Below the pieces are notes generated by a model. That model saw nothing but the letters and a program-made list of their open reading frames with translations. It did not search any database and was not told the origin of the DNA. The translations under genes and the position numbers were made by a program. Positions 1 through 13,572 of a stretch of 64,000 bases of DNA are shown one piece after another; the first letter of the stretch is position 1, and every line of letters starts with the position of its first letter. This DNA is from Paramecium sonneborni (lineage: Eukaryota > Ciliophora > Oligohymenophorea > Peniculida > Parameciidae), in NCBI GenBank assembly GCA_905182985.1, contig CAJJDN010000037.1, forward strand, positions 180,465-244,464, given 5' to 3'.

Positions 1-1369
1 GTTTTTTTATTAAGATAATGAAGCTATCATCAAAAATATTTATACTTTCTTGTTATTCCAATCTTATTTACATAATTTCAAAAAGTTATTACTTTGGTAT
101 TTGAATAATATGATGATATAATTATTTTAATGGATTTAATTGAATGTTAAAATCAAGCTTCAAAGATTATACATTTTATCTTAAAGCTATATTATCTATT
201 TTTAATTGCTGAACTTATTATATAATAGTACTAAATTTTGTTAATTATTGATATTGCTCTTTTATTTTCTAAAACTAATAACTTTTATTACTTTTAATGA
301 TTTATCTTATCGTAATTATAATCTTTAGTTTTCTTGTTGTAAAACATTAACTTATGCTTTTAAGTCTGTTATTTATTATAATAATTATTGGACATAAAAT
401 TTGTCATACGAAATTATTGAAGTTGAAGTTTTTGTAATTTTATTGGAATTACTTTTACTTTAGCTAAAATGAGTAAGAATAGCTTCATAATTAGATTACT
501 ATAAATTATTAGTATTCTATTTTTTAGAATTTGACTTGGATGAAGATGCTAAGTAGTTAATATGCCATACTAGAAGGAATCAAATAAGGTCTTGACTCTG
601 TCATGATTTTATTTTATTTATCTAATTTTATAAATTTTATTTCTTAATCACATAATTATCTTAAATGAATTTCTGTAATTCATAAAAATTTGCTTATTTC
701 AAGAAAGATTTAGCTTTTTGTAATTCCTCTCTATAATTAATGTGTTTCTAACTTAGTATCTAAATTTGCAAAATAAGGATTATTAAAATTTCTTTTATTT
801 GTCCTTGGTATGAGTTAACAATGAATTTATAAATATTTTCCTTTCTTTAAATTATAATAAATTAAGATTGTCTCTCAACAATGATAATTTTTTTAGAATT
901 AATGAATTAATTATAATTTTCTTAAGCATAATCTCCAAGAGAGAGTAATTTTGATTTTGAGGAGCAACCTTAACTTTAGGATTAAAGGATTAAAGAGAAT
1001 ATATTATCACCCTCAATATTTAACAACGTAATTTACATTATATAGGCTATAGATGAAAATTTTCGCAGCTATTTATTAAATATTGTTAATACTATTTAAT
1101 TCTTATGTAGTGTTTGATTAAAGTTCTAAATTATCACTTTTGTATGTTACAATTTTACATTTTCTCCAAGTAGTACGATTAGCAATTCATAATTACAAGT
1201 ATTATAGTTTATTTATATAAGTAATATCTTGAATGATCATAATTGTTGTCTTGAAATATTTTGGGGAATTTTATCAATGTCTTATTATGTAATTGAGAAT
1301 TTATATTCTCTTAGTGCTGTTTTTTATTCTTCTTGGATAACTCAAATTTTCCAATTTAATACCCTATGA
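1..1369 (+). CDS. 3' part of a multi-exon membrane protein gene (partial)
   Basis: Function not recognised. With TAA/TAG read as Gln, long TGA-free stretches cover most of this segment: about 1-470, 470-665 and 790-1110. They are rich in Leu, Ile, Phe and Tyr, as in a polytopic membrane protein, with a more polar stretch near 925-1010 (contains SPRESNFDFEEQPQL). Frames are joined by intron-like GT...AG segments, for example 1097-1122 and 1144-1175, but I could not resolve every junction. The most natural last exon ends at TGA 1367-1369; another open frame runs to about 1440. The start lies outside the window. Coding status is fairly likely; exon structure and identity are uncertain. Confidence 0.45.
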
Positions 1370-1521
1370 TAATGTACTTTGTTATAACTTTGGCTTGGTT
1401 TATATTCATTGTACGTGCTTATCGTTAAAATAAAAATGAAAAAAATGTCACTTAACTTGTAAATTTACAGTTGTATTTGTAGTTTACAGTTTTTTTTAAA
1501 TTACTTTTTATAAGCCAATTA

Positions 1522-2528
1522 ATGCTAATAAATTTTAGATAAATTAATTGGCTTAAATGGGATTGGATATACATATTTATTATTATTTGGGCTTTTTTAA
1601 CATTTGCAATAATTCTCTAAATAATCTTTATTTTTGATTTAATTGTGAAATTAATATCTATTTTAAAAGAAAACGATATACTGAACAAATAAACCTTAAA
1701 TTATTAAAGTAATTAAGTTCTATATTTGAATAGTTATTGTTTCACTTTGGATGAATCTATTTATTCTTTCTATATCAGGTCTTTTAACATTTACTATATT
1801 GAGTTATTCTATTTTTTTAAGTACAGGAAGGAATCCCTTTAATTCAATGCCTATTACATTATGTATTTTTTATAGTTTCGTCTTTACAATATACACTTGT
1901 TATTTTAGAAGAACTTTGAAGTATTGTTTAATTATATTATGAGTAAATTCTTAATGTCTTTTTAAACTAAGATAGAAGAAGACAATTAAAATGAAATTAT
2001 AGTTAGCGAACAAAGATTTTAATTTAGTTCTCCTAGCTCTAAAAGAAGGAATCGTTTTATAAAAGATAAAAATGAGATTTTCCTAAAATTACCGTAGTTC
2101 TTAGTATATAACAATCTATAATTTAAGATAAAATTGTCTCAAACTTATTTTTAACCCTTTGAACTTGGAGAACATTCAAAATCTTAAAAATAAATACAAC
2201 AAATAAATGAAATAAAATAAGTGAAGAGAAATAAGACCGACATAGATTAACCTAAATTGAGCAATTAAAATTCCTTAACTGAATATAAAGCAGAAAAAGA
2301 TTAAAATTGTTTTAATTGTTATCAAAATGATAGTTGTGCAGTTTATATGCCTTGTGGTCATGGAGGCCTATGTATAAAATGTGCAACTGAATGGTTTACT
2401 GAAAAATAAGAATGTTTAATTTGTCGAAAAGTATTAAAACATAAAAATTTTAGCCAGTTGAGTCAGTTGTTAAAGTTATTGAATCAAATTCTAATACAGT
2501 TTAAATTGTTGATGTAGTTGCTTTTTGA
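1522..2528 (+). CDS. Membrane-anchored RING-finger protein (putative E3 ubiquitin ligase)
   Basis: The 311-residue product has an N-terminal half with about four hydrophobic segments (near residues 12-45 and 75-125), then a polar linker, then a C-terminal RING finger with CFNC, CGHGGLCIKC and CLIC zinc ligands. Such proteins recruit E2 enzymes and ubiquitinate substrates at membranes; the substrate is unknown. The start ATG leads straight into the hydrophobic region. Introns at 1709-1733, 1921-1943 and 2431-2453 (25, 23, 23 nt) restore one frame; the third removes an out-of-place linker just after the RING. After splicing the length is exactly 312 codons. The RING call is strong; ligase activity is inferred from the family. 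Confidence 0.85.
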
Positions 2529-2985
2529 AAATCTTATTTTTGTGAAATATAATTTTTATTCCACAAAATATCAATCTAAAACTTATTATTGATGAAAATA
2601 ATTTTAATTATTATTATCCAAATAGAAAGCACTAATATTTAGATAAAGCGTAATTTAAACTCAATATAATTTAAGTAATCTTACACTTGATTTCCATTTA
2701 AACTTTTTTTTGTACTGAATTTAGTAATTACCTTTATTTTTACTCTATGATTATTTACAATATAAATAAAATATACATAAATAAATTTTAATTATTTTTA
2801 AAATATATTAACTATTGTTAACAATATAAAGTTTATATCCTAAAATATGAATTAAAGCATATAATCATAGGTAATTAAATGCTTCATTCCATAGATGAAT
2901 TTTTAATTTAATTAACTTGTTTTTGACACAGGATAAAAATCGAAGATTTATAAATGTTTAAATATTATATTTAATATCAAAATTA
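2529..2985. other. Gene-free A+T-rich spacer
   Basis: Between the RING gene and the next small gene I see no frame with natural amino-acid composition. TGA codons break all frames and the stretch is mostly A/T runs. Confidence 0.5.
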
Positions 2986-3297
2986 ATGCAAAATTAGAAA
3001 AGAGTATATAAGAAGGTTGAAAAATATAAGAGAGAAGCTTTGATATTCTTAGTTTATAAATAGGGTTAGAAAATAAAAGAAGTAAATTATTTCTTATTTT
3101 AGGCATCTTAAAATCTAGATATAAAGTATGCAGTAGCAAAAACAATTGTAATTGCTTTTAGGAAAAAATACATTTTAAAGAAAAGAGAAATAATATCAAC
3201 CAAAAAATGCAGATTTCAACCTAGAGTAAATCAAAAATCTGTACATCAAATAATTAGTAAAATTGGAGGAGAATGTGTAAATGTCATTCAAGAGTGA
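2986..3297 (+). CDS. Small basic protein of unknown function
   Basis: Not recognised. A two-exon model gives 96 residues. The first exon is short and charged. A 21-nt intron at 3082-3102 removes a hydrophobic, Phe-rich insert. The second exon holds a basic helix (AVAKTIVIAFRKKYILKKRE) that loosely resembles an IQ/calmodulin-binding segment, followed by a Lys/Arg-rich tail ending at TGA. Splicing leaves exactly 97 codons. Composition is typical of genuine coding sequence here, but the gene is short and lacks a domain match. Confidence 0.55.
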
Positions 3298-3700
3298 AAT
3301 TGATGATAAACTATTTTTATTTTTTTCATCATTAGTAGACTATAATAATGTCAGAATTTTACAAAAATATTTCACTTATTCTAAGGCAATACTTTTTATA
3401 TGAACACAAAATATTGGTGGTTATTTTTATTGATATAAATCATTGTAACTTTACTTTCATATAAGGATATTCCTAATTTTAGTATAGTTTCTATAAGAAG
3501 AAGAGTATCAATAGAATATTTTTAATAAAATTAGAATAAAATAACATCATTTATTTTAAAAAAAATAAATTTTGATTTAATTTTTAAAAGTATTTAGACA
3601 AAAAAAGAAGAATTTGAAAGGAGAGTGCAGAAAGTTATATTAAAAATAAAATTTTTTTGTAAATTTTAGAATTTATGAAAAATAAGAGAAAAGAGAAAAA
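3298..3700. other. Gene-free spacer
   Basis: No convincing gene. The two flanking genes converge on this stretch, so it probably carries their 3' ends. Confidence 0.5.
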
Positions 3701-5713
3701 TCAATTTTTTAATTCACCAAAGATATATGATAGTACTTATTTTTAACCATTTGGAAATTTGAGTAATCCTTTACCATGTTTAACACCATGAAACCAAGCT
3801 CCAATATAAACTTTACCATCACTATATTCATAAGTACCATCTCCATGAAAATTATCCTTGTAAAATCTAGAAATATTAATATAATAATTAATTTTACAAA
3901 CCAATATGTTAATCTCCATCACAATTAATAAATGTACCTTATCCATGTTTTTAACCATTCTTCATAAATCCTTTATATTAAGAGCCATCGTTATATGTGA
4001 AAGTACCTTTACCAATAATTTCATTTGATTCAAATTATCCTTCATAATAAGAACCATTTTTAAATAGTAATTTGCCTTCTCCATGTCTTAAGCAATTTTT
4101 AAAATATCCTTCATAATATTAGCCATTTGGCCATATTTGTTTACCATAACCATCTAAAATAGTACCACACCAAAATCCTTCTAAAATACTACCATCAGAA
4201 TAAGTCATTTTACCAATTCCATTTTATTTATCACAAATCCAATGACCTTCATAAATATCACCATTTGAATATACTTATTTACCATATCCATGTCTTTTAT
4301 CATTTAACCAAAAACCATCATAAATAGAACCATCTAATGAAAATAATTTTCCTTTTCCAGATCTTTCTTCTCTGATTGTTTCTCCAACATAAAATTAACC
4401 ATCTTTTTAGACTAATGTTAAACTAAATCTACTAATTAATTATTTATCACTAATCCTAGACATAGACCAATTACTATCAGATGCTTTTAATGGAGATTCA
4501 TCTGTTTTATCAGTTGCACATTATTTAATGTTTTCACTATAATAATTATAATAATGAAAAATTACAATTAATGATCACATTTAAATGCTTCTATTATATC
4601 AAAATCTTAAACTTAATCTAACCATCTTTTTCTTTTTCCTTCAAACCATTCTCCAAATTTATAATCTCCATTTTATGCATACATAATTCCTATTCCATGT
4701 TATTTTCCTTACATCCAATTTCCTATATATTTCTTACCATCTTGCCAACAAAACAAACCAAAACCTTATTTTAAATCTTAGTCATATGATCCTTCATAAA
4801 TTCTACCATCAGGCCAAGTAGTTTTTCCATTACCTTACATCTTATTTTTCTGCCATCCTCCTATATAAGTTCTACCATCAATCCAATGATATTCACCATA
4901 ACCTTAAATTTCATCATTTACAAATTCTCCTTAATATGATGAATTATCATTAAATCTCAATATTCCTTTACCTTATTTAAATCCTTTTTAAAATTCCCCA
5001 ATATATTTTGCTGTTTCATTCCATTATTCTATTCCAAAATAATGTTTAAAGCTATTTAACCAATAACCTCTATAAAATGCCCCCTCAACATATTTATACT
5101 CTCCATAACCAGTTGCCTCATCATTTTTCCAATGTCCAATATATACATCACCATTTACAAAATATTTTATACCATAACCTTCATACTTCCCTTTCTTCCA
5201 TTATCCTTCATACATTTAACCTAATAATTTCATACAAATTCTTACCACTTTAATAAATTTAAACTCCCCAACCCTCCTATAAATTATCTTCTAAATTACC
5301 TCTATATGAAGAACCTAATTTCTATTTAAATCTTACCATCATCCAAAATTGTTATTTCTGTTTCTTTATATTTACTATATATTTCTTTCTCAATTTATTT
5401 TTTCATTGCTGTAGAATCAAATGTTGGTACAACTATCTTCATTCCTGTTAACATAAACTAATTTTATTGCCAATAACCTTCATAAATTTATTCATCATTT
5501 TTAGTGTATTTTCCATAACCATCCATTTAGTTATTGTTCCAATTTCCCTCATATATATCACCTTAATTTAATTATAATAATTATACCATTAGAAAATATT
5601 GCTTTTCCAAATCCATTAAAAGCTTGATTATCTAACTATTATCCTTAATATAGTATATCTAACCATTTAAATTATTTAATTACTATTTTCAAGGAATCTG
5701 TAAGGTTACTCAT
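3701..5713 (-). CDS. Large MORN-repeat protein
   Basis: The 626-residue product is built almost entirely of MORN repeats (pattern YxGxWxxxxxxGxGxxxxxxG), for example NGDIYEGNWNNNQMDGYGKY near the N terminus and YIGAWFHGVKHGKG near the C terminus. About twenty repeats fall in two blocks, separated near residue 390-440 by a polar linker. MORN arrays typically bind membranes or act as scaffolds in cilia and cortex; the partner is unknown. Five introns (3867-3897, 4537-4565, 5221-5245, 5315-5336, 5562-5586) close the frame to exactly 627 codons. The start is the ATG of MSNLTDSLK. The gene is divergent from the kinase at 5986. Confidence 0.88.
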
Positions 5714-5985
5714 TTATATTCATCTCTGAAAAATGAGTGAAACTTTTAGTATCATTTACAATCAGAGCCATTATTTTATATTAATATTATATCACTAGAA
5801 AAATCTAATTTTAAAATTTATATAATCAATCTTATTAACTTGCAAGTTTTAGGTCAAATAATAGTTATTTTATTCTAATTCTTCAAGATAAAAAATAATC
5901 AATTTAAAAAAAATAAACTTTATTTTAGTAACTCATCAAAAATATTCTTATTTATAAAATTAATAATATAATAAAATAATTTAAA

Positions 5986-7297
<1,312 letters not shown>

Positions 7298-7396
7298 TAT
7301 ATAGATTATTTGTTTGTAAACTTATATGTTTCACTTTATTTACTTTAACTATTGGAATTTTATATATTTAATATTGAATTTATTGGAAATTTCTTC

Positions 7397-7813
7397 ATGA
7401 TAGATTCAGACACAATAACTCTTGATTAAATTTATGGATGCAATTTCAAAAGAGTACCATTACTTTATGGTGAAATGGAAGGAACTAATCCCTTTCCAAT
7501 AAATGAGACTGATGAAGATTTAGATTCTGATAAATAACGTGACTAACAGAAGCAAATTTCACCAACTTAATAAAAAGCATAATTAAAACCATTAATAAAA
7601 ACAAGGAAGAGGTAACAGACTGTTCATAAATCACCTGTTAATATGAGCTAATTTGATAAGCATATTGGATTTCGAAATTCTTTTTATAAGAATAATAACA
7701 AAATCAATTTAGCTTCTAGGTAAAGGGTTGAAGAAGTAAAAAATTAAGAAATTGGAATGTTTACTAAATATGTTTAGAGGTTTTAGCTTCAAAAATTATA
7801 AATTTGGAATTGA
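7397..7813 (+). CDS. Hypothetical polar, Gln-rich protein
   Basis: Not recognised. An uninterrupted TGA-free frame from ATG gives 138 residues. The N terminus is acidic (MIDSDTITLDQIYG; NETDEDLDSDK), the middle is Lys/Gln-rich, and the C terminus is basic with a possible short helix. No membrane segment or domain is seen. Natural residue mix, clean ATG and TGA, and position between two genes on the same strand support it. It may regulate or bind another protein, but nothing specific can be said. Confidence 0.65.
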
Positions 7814-7906
7814 ATTAAACGTAGATTAATAATTTGAATAGACATCTAATTTTTTTTGTTATTTAATATTAATTTTCTAAATTTTATACCAATTAAAAAT
7901 TTTAAT

Positions 7907-7947
7907 AATATGTAGTATGAATTCTTCTCAAATTCATACTACATATT
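7907..7947. repeat. Perfect 17-bp inverted repeat with 7-nt loop
   Basis: The arm at 7907-7923 (aatatgtagtatgaatt) is the exact reverse complement of 7931-7947, with loop 7924-7930. It sits in the 204-bp spacer between two same-strand genes, so it could form a hairpin in the 3' end of the upstream transcript or be a protein-binding palindrome for the downstream promoter. Confidence 0.9.
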
Positions 7948-8017
7948 TAATGAGAAATTATTTGAATTATATAATGATCATTATTGAAGAATCTTATAAA
8001 ATATAAAAATAAAAATA

Positions 8018-8475
8018 ATGGATGATGAAATACACATAAAATAGCCATTGAACGATGAATAGAATGATTAATCAGAAAAGTTAGAGAAAATATTATTATT
8101 TATTAGATAATCCTAATTTGTATAAAATGATGAATCATTAGAACATCTGGTCAACACCTTAATCAAAAATTAATAACCAAGAGAGGAGAATTAATTATAA
8201 TAATAAATTTCCAAAAAGAGGATTAATGATTAGAGGTAATTAATGAACCTTATAAATTATTGCATTATAGATTTACTTACCAAGAAGATAAACGGATCTT
8301 AGAGTTAGTTTAATAGGTGGGACCAAACTTTAATAAGATAGTCAAATCATTTCCTGGCAAAACAATGAATATGATAAAAAATAGATATTATAAAAGATTG
8401 CGCTACATTAAGGAAGACTTTTAAAACAATTAAGAATAAATTAAAAAACAATCTAAGCAAAAAAAATAAAATTGA
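8018..8475 (+). CDS. Small Myb/SANT-domain protein
   Basis: 140 residues. The N-terminal half is acidic and Gln-rich. Residues about 72-120 match a single Myb/SANT repeat: FTYQEDKRILELVQQVGPN opens it and KTMNMIKNRYYKRLRYIKED supplies the third, DNA-facing helix. A 35-nt intron at 8236-8270 separates the two parts and closes the frame to exactly 141 codons. Single-repeat Myb proteins act in transcription or chromatin; a nuclear role is inferred. The tail is Lys/Gln-rich. Confidence 0.8.
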
Positions 8476-8572
8476 ATTTTATCTTTTATAGGCTGTCCTA
8501 GCCACTTTAATGTTGCTATTTTATTACTTTAATAATAAATTTATATTGTTATATTTCTAAATTTCTTTAAAT

Positions 8573-9756
8573 AAAAATAAAATTTATAAATGAAATAAGT
8601 TTTCTATAAAAACTACTTAAATTTAAGTTAATTTGAAGTTAATTTTAAGTAAGAATTAGAATTTAGTTTTCTTAACTTTAATTTAAAAAGAGGGAATTTT
8701 TTATAAAAAATAAATTAATAGAAATATCTGAAGTGCTTGAAAAAGAATTAAGAAACAAATATAATAATATTAGGGCAAAAAAAAGCATGAGATGAAATAT
8801 ATGAAAAATAAATATATATCATATTATTTTGATTAAAAAGGCTGAACAAAAATAATTAAATTAATATGACAGATTAAAATTAATTAAGTCATAATAATAT
8901 CGAAGATTAATAAGAGGGGTCTGAATAATGTAGTGATGAAGAGTTGGATGTTTTTCATTATTAGGAAGAGAAGTAGTGATTTATGAATGTATATTAGAGA
9001 GAAATATCCGATGTTGGTAAGGTTATTAGAGAATATGTTAAGCTAAGTATTAGTTAATTTATTAACAATTTATGCATTATATGGGGATGATATAAGAATA
9101 ATATGTTTTGATAAAAGAGCAGATAGTACTTTTGATGGGATAACAATATTTTGCATAGTAAATAAAAGAATAATAAATACATAGATAATATTTTCTACTG
9201 AAATAGTTATAACATCGATAGTAAGAAAGGAGTACTTAAATTCATTTTTTTTTTGGCTTGATATAATATCTACAGTTTCATAGATTTTGGATATAACGTT
9301 ATTTAATGTAGCTGTAGGTTTAGAGTAATAAATTTATTAAGCAGTAGAGGTTCAGTATCAGCAAAATCTGGATCAGATTTATAATAGGCAAATAAGGCTT
9401 CAAAAACAAGTTCAAAAGCAATAAGAGTGGTAAGATTAGTAAGATTGATAAGGATAGTAAAATTATATAAGGCTGTTAATTATTAAAGAGAATATAGTTT
9501 AAGAAAAAGTAAGACAAAGTCAAATACAATTTAAATGATAAAGAATTCAAATAAAAGTTAGATTTATCCATAAAAAGAGGATAGAATGGAATAATAATAA
9601 TATGTATTGAGAGAGACTCCTAATTTGACAACACTGAATTTAAATTCAGTTTAATAGAAAGATTAAGTGAATAATTTGACAAGTGTAATCGATTGTAACG
9701 AATAAGGGAATAATAGTAATGAACATCGTCGTAGTTATAATAAACAGATTTTACCT
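8573..9756 (+). repeat. Direct duplicate, upstream copy (pair with 9758-10941)
   Basis: These 1184 bases recur at 9758-10941, offset 1185, with no difference I could find. The two copies are separated by a single N at 9757. The copy stops mid-gene at the N and the second copy continues the same gene without a break. This is the pattern of two contig ends overlapping but joined with a placeholder N. Confidence 0.95.
8866..9756 (+). pseudogene. Truncated 5' copy of the cyclase gene (probable assembly duplicate)
   Basis: Same sequence as 10051-10941: the start ATG, the first transmembrane segments and the S4-like helix of the cyclase fusion. It breaks off at the N. No disabling change is seen within it, so it is not a decayed gene; it is best read as the second representation of one locus. 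Confidence 0.85.
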
Positions 9757-9757
9757 N

Positions 9758-10941
9758 AAAAATAAAATTTATAAATGAAATAAGTTTTCTATAAAAACTA
9801 CTTAAATTTAAGTTAATTTGAAGTTAATTTTAAGTAAGAATTAGAATTTAGTTTTCTTAACTTTAATTTAAAAAGAGGGAATTTTTTATAAAAAATAAAT
9901 TAATAGAAATATCTGAAGTGCTTGAAAAAGAATTAAGAAACAAATATAATAATATTAGGGCAAAAAAAAGCATGAGATGAAATATATGAAAAATAAATAT
10001 ATATCATATTATTTTGATTAAAAAGGCTGAACAAAAATAATTAAATTAATATGACAGATTAAAATTAATTAAGTCATAATAATATCGAAGATTAATAAGA
10101 GGGGTCTGAATAATGTAGTGATGAAGAGTTGGATGTTTTTCATTATTAGGAAGAGAAGTAGTGATTTATGAATGTATATTAGAGAGAAATATCCGATGTT
10201 GGTAAGGTTATTAGAGAATATGTTAAGCTAAGTATTAGTTAATTTATTAACAATTTATGCATTATATGGGGATGATATAAGAATAATATGTTTTGATAAA
10301 AGAGCAGATAGTACTTTTGATGGGATAACAATATTTTGCATAGTAAATAAAAGAATAATAAATACATAGATAATATTTTCTACTGAAATAGTTATAACAT
10401 CGATAGTAAGAAAGGAGTACTTAAATTCATTTTTTTTTTGGCTTGATATAATATCTACAGTTTCATAGATTTTGGATATAACGTTATTTAATGTAGCTGT
10501 AGGTTTAGAGTAATAAATTTATTAAGCAGTAGAGGTTCAGTATCAGCAAAATCTGGATCAGATTTATAATAGGCAAATAAGGCTTCAAAAACAAGTTCAA
10601 AAGCAATAAGAGTGGTAAGATTAGTAAGATTGATAAGGATAGTAAAATTATATAAGGCTGTTAATTATTAAAGAGAATATAGTTTAAGAAAAAGTAAGAC
10701 AAAGTCAAATACAATTTAAATGATAAAGAATTCAAATAAAAGTTAGATTTATCCATAAAAAGAGGATAGAATGGAATAATAATAATATGTATTGAGAGAG
10801 ACTCCTAATTTGACAACACTGAATTTAAATTCAGTTTAATAGAAAGATTAAGTGAATAATTTGACAAGTGTAATCGATTGTAACGAATAAGGGAATAATA
10901 GTAATGAACATCGTCGTAGTTATAATAAACAGATTTTACCT
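9758..10941 (+). repeat. Direct duplicate, downstream copy (pair with 8573-9756)
   Basis: Perfect copy of the segment upstream of the N. It runs directly into the unique remainder of the cyclase gene, so this copy belongs to the complete gene. Confidence 0.95.
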
Positions 10942-12837
10942 GAGAGTCATTATATTTAATAGATATAACAGAATGAGGAAGTGGGAAGAAAGATTTAAGA
11001 AAAAGGAGAGACCGAATAAAAATAGAAGAAGGAATCACGAGTAAGCTAAAGATTATCAGATGCAACAACAAAGAAAGTAACTTTGTTAGTAATATTGTTG
11101 TTGCTTATAATGCCTTTATTTAGTTCAGATTATTATTACGAATAATCATAAAGTTTAGAGTATGCAGCATAATATTTTAAAGTTGTTGCAGAAATACCAA
11201 ATACAAGGTTGTCAGAAATAAATGAAACTTTGAATTTTGTGATAGACTAACATAATTAATTTGATACACCAGTAGGATTTATAAGAAATCCATTTATTGG
11301 AATAAAGGATTATGAAAGATAGGATTATGAATATATAAGAGAAAGTGCAAAAGGTTATTATTTTACACATGTGGATCCAATATTAGTAGGATTGGAATAC
11401 ATAGGAGATCCGATTATTTTATTTGTATCTGATAATTCATAGATAGAGAGATTAAATTCTATAATAAATATAATTAATACATTATTTGTGAGTTGTGTAT
11501 TATTATTTGGTGCCTTAGCATTTGCAAAAGATGCAAAAAATTTAGCTTTGGCACCGATAGAAAGAATGATTGTTAAAGTAAATATAATAGCAAAGAATCC
11601 TTAAGAAGCAAAAGAGATGAAATTGGATGTAGAATCATTATAAAGAGAAACGACATAGATAGAAAATGCAATAATAAAAATAGGAACTTTATTAGCATTA
11701 GGATTCGGAGATGCAGGATCAGCTATTATAGGAACTAATATGGCATCATCAGGAGATGTAAATCCTATGTTACCAGGTAAAAAGAAATGGGCTATTTATG
11801 GATTTTGTGATATTAGAAATTTTACAGATGCAACTGAAGTTTTATAAAAAGATGTTATGGTATTTGTAAATAGTATAGCTGAAATTGTTCATACAATGGT
11901 TAATAGATATTAAGGATCTGCTAATAAAAATATAGGCGATGCCTTTTTATTAGTATGGAAAATATCTGATCATTCATGGTATGAAGAAAATGGTAAAATT
12001 AAATGGTAAATATATTCATTTTATCTTTAGGAAGAATTATGAATACATTAATATCATAGCTGATTGTTCTTTATTTTCATTTATGAAAATATTTGCTAAA
12101 ATTAACAGAGAACCTAAAATATTAGAGTATCGTAATGATAAAAGACTTATTTAAAGACTTCCTGGATATAAAGTCAAAATGGGTTTTGGATTACATATTG
12201 GTTGGGGTATAGAAGGTGCTATTGGTTCAGAATTTAAAATTGATGCCTCCTATCTTAGTCCTAATGTTAATATGGCATCTAGATTAGAAGCTGCTACTAA
12301 ATAATATGGTGTTTCTATTCTTATATCTAGTGATCTCTATAATCTCTTCTCACCAGATCTCAAAAAGTATTTAAGATAAATTGATATGGTAACTGTTAAA
12401 GGAAGTGTTAAACCTATTGGATTTTATACTATAGATATTGATGCTGATCATATACCTCCTAGTAAAGAAGATTATTCTCAACATGAAAAATTAGAAGTTA
12501 TGGATTAAAAGAGATAAATTTTTATCAATTAAATTGAAGCAGGCGAATTCAAATCAGAAATTCATTTCAATAGAAATAAAGATCTTATATTAATCATGAA
12601 CAATTTTAATCCTGAATTTTATGTATTCATATTTATCTTTATATCAAGGCATTATTTACTCAAGGATTTTAAGGATACTTATTAGGTGATTGGAAAGAAG
12701 CTCAAATATGGTTTGAAAAAGCAAAAGTATTAAAACCTAATGATGGACCTATTTCAACTTTAACTGCTTTTATGAATGAACATAATTTTAAAGCTCCAAC
12801 TAATTGGAAAGGATTTCGAGAATTGACAGAAAAATGA
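10051..12837 (+). CDS. Voltage-sensor-like membrane domain fused to a class III adenylyl/guanylyl cyclase
   Basis: 885 residues. The N-terminal region has hydrophobic helices S1-S3 (S3 contains FFFWLDIISTVSQILDI) and a classic S4 helix with Arg/Lys every third residue (KAIRVVRLVRLIRIVKLYK, near 170). After a Gln-rich linker come a TM segment (TLLVILLLLIMPLF), about 115 extracytosolic residues, another TM, and a class III cyclase domain near 550-760 with metal Asp sites FCDIRNFTD and NIGDAFLLVW and the Asn/Arg motif PNVNMASRLEA. A helical TPR-like tail follows. Introns: 10158-10182, 10343-10369, 10483-10508, 12006-12030, 12623-12648; spliced length is 886 codons. It makes cAMP or cGMP; FKID near the base-binding site suggests cAMP. 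No GYG pore is visible. Confidence 0.88.
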
Positions 12838-13572
12838 ATCACATATCCATTATAGAAATACTTTCTAGTTCTATTATTTAAATTATTAATATTTCAAACT
12901 AATTTCATATTTTACATTCAATTACTTATTTTTTATTTCCAATCTTTTTAATTTTCGATCTTATTGTAGGCTGATTATTTAATGTTTTTAAAATAATAAA
13001 AGCGATATAAAATATTTAAAGTAATAGAGGTATGTTTTAGAATAATGTTGTTAAATTTTATAATAAGAGTAAGAAGTAATATAACTAGGGATCAATAAAA
13101 ATAGAGTGAATTTGAATTAACTCATTTCATAAGCAAATATAAAGTTCATTTAATATACACGGATCTAAAATTAAGTTAAAAAAAATTAAATACTCAGAGA
13201 GTAGGTAAATAGTTTTTGATGATATGATATCTCTAGAACAAAATATAAAGATCTATATAATTCAAAGATGATTGATTATTGTGAAATCACTTTTTTCCAG
13301 ATTTATTATCAAACTTAAGATGATTCACATTATAATAATTTATGCTTTCTCTACTACTTTTATCATCTACTTTTTATTAAAAGATTATTAACTGTTTCTA
13401 TAGAAAATCTAGTTAGAATACTGAAACTAAATATACTTTAAATAATTGATCCAATAACTAAATAATGAAATAATTTTATTTTGATGATTTTCTATATAAT
13501 TCAACTTTTTTTACTATTTTTAATAATATTTTATACTAAAAATTATAATAATATATATTAAATAACATTTAT
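12838..13572. other. Gene-free stretch with a possible channel-gene relic near 13030-13200
   Basis: No intact gene. On the + strand near 13030-13200, pieces in two frames (NVVKFYNKSKKQYNQGSIKI, then LTHFISKYKVHLIYTD) loosely recall the cytosolic N terminus of ciliate channel genes. TGA codons and frame changes break them. This could equally be chance. Confidence 0.3.

Noticed and set aside
10490..10530. 17-nt intron in the cyclase gene
   Set aside because: An alternative 26-nt intron (10483-10508) gives the same frame with a normal size and a better S3-S4 linker.
8573..10941. Recent true tandem gene duplication
   Set aside because: Perfect identity, truncation exactly at a lone N, and two further cases with the same pattern fit contig overlap better.
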